NCBI GenBank assembly: GCA_020746995.1
Contig: JAGPXD010000001.1
Coordinates: forward strand, 1,674,001 to 1,738,000
DNA from: Plectosphaerella cucumerina
Taxonomy: Eukaryota > Ascomycota > Sordariomycetes > Glomerellales > Plectosphaerellaceae
Length of the DNA: 64,000 nucleotides
Direction of reading: 5' to 3'
Both the position numbers and the translations under genes were made by a program. This document shows, piece by piece, positions 58,288-64,000 of the stretch (positions are counted from its first letter, which is position 1; every line of letters starts with the position of its first letter). Under the pieces are notes generated by a model. The model was not told the DNA's origin. It made no database searches and saw only the letters and a list, made by a program, of their open reading frames with translations.

Positions 58288-60271
58288 TTAGCCACTGCTG
58301 TTCTTAGGCCGGGGCCATCTCTGCAGGACGAGGACGATATTGATACTACCAACCACAACGCACCACTCGCCGCCAGGGCTCCAGGCCGCCTGACGACCGA
58401 CAAAGGTGGAAATGCCGATGATCTCCGTCTTATGGGCGTGGAGGGGCGTGTGGGGGTCGCCCGGGTTGTACTTGCCATCCCACGACTGCAGAGTCTCCTT
58501 ACTGAATCTCTGGGTCAGGGCAGGGATGAGCTCCGAGTCGGTGAGTTGTGACTTTTCGGCGGCCTTGCGCTCGCGGACGGTGGGCTCCGTGCGCGGCTTG
58601 CCGTCGCCGCGGCCCCTGTGCACGATGGGGGCGAGCCACGAGGGGCGAGGGGGCTCGGCATCGGCATCTGGGTTGAGGAGGGCGCGCGTGTACTCGTGGT
58701 AGCCGGTGATGCGGGCGAAGTCCCAGAAGAAGATCTTGCCGGCGGCGTTGCAGAAGGCGAGCACGGGGTTCTGGCCGGGGGCTTGGTGGAGGCGGAAGCG
58801 CATGAAGAATTGGGGACCGCAGCCGGGGGTGTAGTAGGAGGCGAGGCGGGTGTAGAGCTGGGGTGGGTTGTCGTCGTCGGCGGAGCGCTTGACAAAGGCG
58901 GAGCGGGTGAGGAGCGTTGGATCGATAGTGGTTGGGGCGGCCTCCGGGGGTGGAGGGTCGTCTTTTGAGGAAAAGCCTTCGATGCGCCAGAGGGCGATGA
59001 TGTTGTCGTGACATGCACGTGAGATGATGTTGTCCCCATAGAAGGCGACGCTTAGGAAGGTTAGCGAGAGGGGGAGGAGGAAGGGAGTGAGGGTATGCTT
59101 GCCAGTCGACGAGGCCGCTGTGAACCTCGTTTGTCGAGAAATGGGGATAATGGACCTCAAGGGGACGTCGTACAGGTTCCGTCGGCAGGTCCGGAATGGT
59201 CCACTGGCGGTTGTCAGATTCTGGAAGGGCGCCGCATAGTCTGATACTCACAAGATTTACGGTCTGGTCATGTCCAGACGACACAATGTACCGGCCAGTG
59301 TCATGCCATGCCTGGGATTGTTGTAAGATAACATGATGAGAATAATAGGTCGAGAGGACGCACGATTGTGAGTAGATTCCACTGGTGCCCCTCGCCACCG
59401 AGGATACAGAGACACGGCTGCTTCTCATGAACAGGGTCGAGGCTCCATATCCGAACAGTCGTGTCGTCGGAGGCTGAGGCTAAGATGCTAGGATCGGTGG
59501 GACATGTCACGAGATCGTTGATGTCCTTGAAGCGGTGTTAATGTGATGGATTTTCTAAGGACGGGGAACTTTGCTTACCATTCCATGGCCGACAAACACC
59601 TGTGAAACACACGTTTAGCTGATGAGTAGAAGTGATCTGGATGCCACTCACGTCTACTACAACGCCCTCGATGACGTCGTATATCTTGATTTTGGCATCC
59701 TCGCCGGCAACACAGAGCAGTGGTTTGCCCGTTGTCTTCTGCCTGGCCCACGTGCAGGTGTAATTCCTAGCTTCTTCCTAAGAGGGGATGTTTAAGAACA
59801 AGTCCGGCACAAGGACAGGGCAGCTCGGCTCACGTCTGCATCGCGGATTACGCGTATTATTGAGCACGGATTCGTGCTGTCGTCACCAGTGTCTGATATT
59901 CTAACCACAAGCACCTAGTCCAATTGTCAGCATCATGAGGCGGCGAACGAATTGAGTGGCTGACTTACATGCTTCTTGCTCACGGCCGCAAAGATGGGGT
60001 CCTGGTCCAAGGGCTGAAAAGGACAGAATTGTACGTCAAAGTACTCTACGAGACAGTCAGTTTGGGGGCTTCAAGTCGCTAGGAGGTCGAGCTGACCAGG
60101 TACTCTATCTCCCATCTGCTTGGAGAGGTGTTGGGTATCATCCTACAGATCCTAGTCAGTAATACTGAAGTGCACGTCTGAGCTGCAAGCGGCACTCACA
60201 TCGGGGACGTAAGTCACTCTCAGCTTGGGCAGGTCAAACGGATTATGAGTAGTATTGGTTGGTGGTGCCAT
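58288..60271 (-). CDS. EED: EED/ESC-type WD40 subunit of Polycomb repressive complex 2
   Basis: Ten exons: 60200-60271, 60097-60142, 59969-60045, 59834-59914, 59652-59777, 59579-59599, 59364-59525, 59252-59311, 59103-59203 and 58288-59050, giving 502 residues. EED is the WD40 platform of PRC2, needed for H3K27 methylation and binding of H3K27me3. The propeller blades are recognisable in order: FDVQFCPFQPLDQDPIFAAVSKKH, ICTW-like NYTCTWARQKTTGKPLLCVAGEDAKIKIYD, VFVGHGMDINDLVTCPTDPSILASASDDTTVRIWSL, AWHDTGRYIVSSGHDQTVNLWTIPD, and VDCVAFYGDNIISRACHDNIIALWRIEG. Two exons are tiny (21 and 46 nt). The intron 59051-59102 begins GC instead of GT; this alone restores VDCVAFYG. Confidence 0.9.
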
Positions 60272-60971
60272 GGTGAGAGCCGTTCCATCTAGACATGGGC
60301 CCAATGCGATGATTCGAGAAGGTCTTTCAGATGCCTCAAATCTCCGTTCCCTTTGTTGTGCCCTTAAATCGTGGCTAGTCTCACGGGTGGCATGTCCCTG
60401 GGTGTCGTTGAGGAAGATGAGGTTTGGCTGTGATACCGGCTCTCAATAGGGCCAATTGGCGGTATTGAAACGGTGGAGAGAACTGAGACAGATAGCTGGA
60501 TTATAGCGGTGCTTGGCTGCTTCATTGAGGCTGGTGCGGTGTCGGGGTTGATATCGCGGAGATCGATTTTCAAGGTTGGTGATCAGTCGCGTGTCGTGGG
60601 AGCACCCGAACCGCGTCTCGCTGTTAGCGCTCGGAGGGAGTGGGTGTTCTCACCGAGGGGCGCTGAAGCGCTGAAATTCAGGGGCCGTCGGCGCCAGCGC
60701 GGTTGAGGGGAGACTGATTAGTCATGCAGCCTGTTGTCCTCACCGAACTCACCGACGAGCCCAGCGACACGTGATCTGGCTCCCTGCCATTCGACGCCCG
60801 GACCAGGCTTAGCGGGGGTTCCGCCCACACACTCGGGCGAAAACCGAAAATCGAAAAAGTTCGTCCACCACGGCCCAAGATCCACGCCTCACCGACGACA
60901 TCCCACGCCCGCCTTCTCAACCACCCACCCCCGAAACCGTCGTTTTCAGCACACGATCCATTACCGACAAA
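60272..60971. other. Divergent promoter region, EED / RPS28
   Basis: 700 bp between start codons with no gene recognised. The region just upstream of 60972 is C/A-rich, like a ribosomal-protein leader. Confidence 0.5.
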
Positions 60972-61499
60972 ATGGATTCCTCCAAGGCCCCCGTCAAGCT
61001 CGTCAAGGTCACCCGTGTCCTTGGCCGCACCGGTACGCACCAACCGCCGCCGCTGTCGCTGCCGCAACCATCTCCACGATCACCGACCGGAGCGGACCAC
61101 GTCACGATTGCCACGATGTCGGCCGCTGCGGTCGAGTGAAATTGGAGGAGGGGAGGAGCGATGGGGACAATATGCAAAGAATATGGGAACAGCTGGGCTA
61201 ACAGGAGGACTAGGCTCCCGTGGTGGTGTCACCCAGGTTCGCGTTGAGTTCATGGACGACCAGACCCGTTCCATCATCCGCAACGTCAAGGGACCCGGTG
61301 AGTAGCTTCCGCAATCCCGAGGCCCTGCAACCCTTCCTCGAGTCGAAACAAACGGGACAGCCGAGGAGGGAGAAGGAGGAGCCTCGAAACCAGCACGCTG
61401 CGAGGAAAGGGTCGACTGACATTTGTGCCTCTCCTAGTTCGTGAGGACGACATCCTCTGCCTGCTCGAGTCCGAGCGTGAGGCTCGCCGCCTGCGGTAA
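60972..61499 (+). CDS. RPS28: 40S ribosomal protein S28 (eS28)
   Basis: Three exons: 60972-61032, 61214-61297 and 61438-61499, giving 68 residues, the exact family length. Small-subunit ribosomal protein near the mRNA exit region. Sequence: MDSSKAPVKLVKVTRVLGRTG, then SRGGVTQVRVEFMDDQTRSIIRNVKGP, then VREDDILCLLESEREARRLR, nearly invariant across eukaryotes. The first intron is 181 nt, longer than most here, which is common for ribosomal-protein genes in fungi. Confidence 0.97.
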
Positions 61500-64000
61500 A
61501 CAACTACCCGCGAGAAAGAGAGAAAAGGAGACGCGACACGGGGTCGCGCGGTTGCTGGGTCATGTCCGGGATTACGGCATAGGGTGCGGTCACGACGGGT
61601 TTCTGGGACTCGGCCAGTTGGCACGATTTTCGCCATGACTGCGGATGGCGCCATTCGGACCTTGAACTTGATTTCAGGCTGTTAGAGGAGTCCCGGACTT
61701 CACATTGCGAATTTCAGAGCAAATTCACCCCCCCAAAAAAGCAAACACAGAACCCCATACCGCGCTCGATCATCGGATGGCTCCTCTTGTGGTGTTGGAC
61801 TGCTGAGTGAAGGGATGTCAGCGCGCAGAGCTCGGCCATGGCATCTTCGGATACTCCGCTACCTCAGCCGGGTGCCTTAGTCAGTTTGGCCTGTTCGACT
61901 TAGCCACACAAACGACGTCGTTGTCTCCCTACAGGCATCATGAACTCGTCCTCCCCTCCCCCAGCATGGGTCTTTAGCCTACCTTGATGATCCATCCGCC
62001 TCGCACCTGAAGGACTAGGCACTTGAACTTGGACGCCCCGCTCAACTCCAACATCCCCGCAAGCAACCCTCTCTTCACAGCTCCGTGGAGGCTGAGGCTC
62101 GATGGTCAGGCTGCAACACGAGCCCAGCCTGCTCATGATGGAACAACCAGTCGATCCGGATTACGCGAACGCCCCGTCATCTGCATGGGATCCCCAGGAC
62201 TGCGGTGTGACTAGGTGGTGTGTGTGTGTGTGTTCCATAAGCCTTATCAGACTTGCTCATATTGCGCCCCTTGCCTGGAGTGGTCAACCCGGTGCTCGGA
62301 TCCCCGCTGACCGGCCATTGTCCAGTAACTTGCTGCTTGACCGTTACCCCTCGCGGCACACTGCAGGCCTCGAGAGTGGTGTTGTGCCGCTAGAAGCACG
62401 GAATAGGGTCCATTCTGCGACTTCGGCCACAGCCGTTGTTGCCTACCAAGGCGCTGGGCCGCCGGTGATATGCCGGGAGTGCCTCTTCGCAGCTCAAGAT
62501 GAAACCAAGCTGGCCTGATTATTCTGCTTGTACATGCTCGGCGTCAGACCGGTACAGCATGACGGGTCACGCTTCCATGCATGCTCATACCTGCGAGCAA
62601 CCGGTGAAGGATCCGTGAATGGGTCAAGCTGCGTTGAGTCAGGACGAGCGCGCCCCCATGCTCGGATGTGAAACTCGTCAAGCCACGAGGGAACAACATG
62701 GCTGCTTATACGAACCCTCGATGCAGGGCGGCCCGGGCAACAGGGCATGCATGGCACCTGGGTGTGACAGAGAGAGGGGGCCTGTTGGAGTGCTGGGCCG
62801 ACTAATCAGTAAATCAGGGCGCCTTGTACGACCAGGGGCGTCTTGGCCGGAGCCTGGCCTCCAGCTTCCAAGATACCTTACGTGCGTACACAGGTCGAGG
62901 TGTGGTGTATCTTGTACAGATGTATGCCAAATGGGGAGCTGTCAAACGTTGCGGCTCCACGGAGGCAAGGGACGTGCCGCGCGGTTGACAGGTACGGAAT
63001 AGGATGCATCTCCGCGCAATTCGCAAGCATTTCCTCGTTGAGAAAGCCGAAGGGCCCCTGCGGGAGAACAGGGCAGGGCAAGGGTCTGCATTAATCAGAT
63101 CCAACAACAAGCATGGTTGGGGAAGCGCGAGTGCTCGTCCTTTCCCCGACGCTCTGGAAAGGCAAGCAACACGCCTTCAGCAGGGGGTACGCCAGGGGGC
63201 GCTTTGGCGACCAATTGGCCTGTCCGGCCGACGGGAGGATGCACAGACGGGCGCGGGGGGCCGTTGGTGGGCTGGCGGGCTGGATAAGGCCGGATGTGTC
63301 ACTTTCAGGGTGCTGGTGCTAATGTGACAGGTGTCGTTCGTCGACGCAACCGAGACAGGGTCTCAGTCCAGCGCGAGGTGACACTGACGAAACGAGATGA
63401 CCTAGCTGTGGGAGGAGGGAGGTACGAGAGATGAGACGGTGTGCTCGCTGACACTGACAGGATGAGGGCAAACAAGGCGACGTCGGGGGCGCGTGTCAAC
63501 GGGGCATGCACGGCTTAGCGCGTCCTTGGTTGTTGGTCATAGGTGACCTGTCACTTTGAGCTGGCCTCGCGGGGTTTGATTTTTGGCTTGTTGGAATGCG
63601 AGCGAGGGATGATATGTTCAGAGTGGGAGGTTGTGGCGAGGATTCTGTCAAGGGGACGGGAGGTTGTCGTGTGTCTCGATACTGCGGTTTGCACTAAATT
63701 GGCAGTTCGTCGGATGTCGGTGGGCGACTATCCATCGGTCGTCAAGAAGCCGGCGGCTGTGAGAAGCAGCGGATAATAATGGCCTGTCGGAGTTTGCGGT
63801 CGAGGGAGGATGTGTGTGTGTGTGTGCGTGTGCGGCTGCAAGTCTGCAACCACCTCGGGCTCGGGATGCCTGATGGCTTGGCCGGTTTCTCCGTGCCAAT
63901 AATATGGCTGAGTGGGCTTTCATGACGCTCACAAGAGCACTCGGCTGTTGGTCATGTAGGTAGGTACCTTACTTTGGCCGTAGGCTGTTGTCCATCAGAG
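61500..64000. other. 2.5-kb region without a supportable gene
   Basis: No recognisable exon series or RNA gene to the window edge. Short GT microsatellites lie at about 62220-62232 and 63811-63829. Confidence 0.55.

Noticed and set aside
1..64000. CRISPR arrays, insertion sequences, prokaryotic operons
   Set aside because: The window is eukaryotic nuclear DNA with spliceosomal introns; no spaced direct repeats or transposase genes were seen.

Overview
The window is nuclear DNA from a filamentous ascomycete, most likely a Sordariomycete. It is GC-rich, with short GT-AG introns (about 45-90 nt, CTRAY branch points). It carries fungal versions of SIN3, Snu114, Mtr10 and UBA1, a cytochrome-b5-fused fumarate reductase, an EED-type Polycomb protein and a NACHT-type NLR. 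The genus cannot be fixed from the sequence alone. Gene models below are spliced by hand from reading frame, splice motifs and remembered family patterns; no search was run.

Layout, left to right: a hexose transporter (-) at 325-2256; a 4.5-kb gene-poor stretch with a degenerate tandem repeat; fumarate reductase (-); a small secreted FAS1-domain protein (+); SIN3 co-repressor (+); cytosolic acetoacetyl-CoA thiolase (-) divergent from the U5 snRNP GTPase Snu114 (+); an FRG1-like protein (-) divergent from a 2OG-Fe(II)-oxygenase-like gene (+) with a one-base frameshift; a Na+/H+ antiporter (-) with a triplicated tail motif; a DsbA-like protein (+); a decayed multi-membrane-segment gene (-); an unusual class II tRNA gene with a Tyr anticodon and a 194-nt intron; long-chain acyl-CoA synthetase (-); a 3.2-kb gene-free stretch; 5-formyl-THF cyclo-ligase (+) convergent with SmE (-); a 1419-residue NLR (-); two inverted tRNA-Ser(AGA) genes flanking the importin MTR10 (+); ECM11-like meiotic protein (+); ubiquitin-activating enzyme E1 (+); EED (-) divergent from ribosomal protein S28 (+); and 2.5 kb without a visible gene.

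Most of the content is conserved housekeeping: chromatin (SIN3 histone deacetylase co-repressor, EED for H3K27 methylation), splicing (Snu114, SmE, possibly FRG1), transport and translation (Mtr10, S28, tRNAs), ubiquitin (UBA1), and lipid, folate or redox metabolism (thiolase, acyl-CoA synthetase, folate cyclo-ligase, fumarate reductase). Accessory content is limited to the NLR, the decayed membrane-protein gene, the FAS1 protein and the frameshifted oxygenase. The least expected signals are RNA-level: the Ser-like tRNA with a GUA anticodon and long intron, and a covarying hairpin in the 3' trailers of both tRNA-Ser(AGA) genes.
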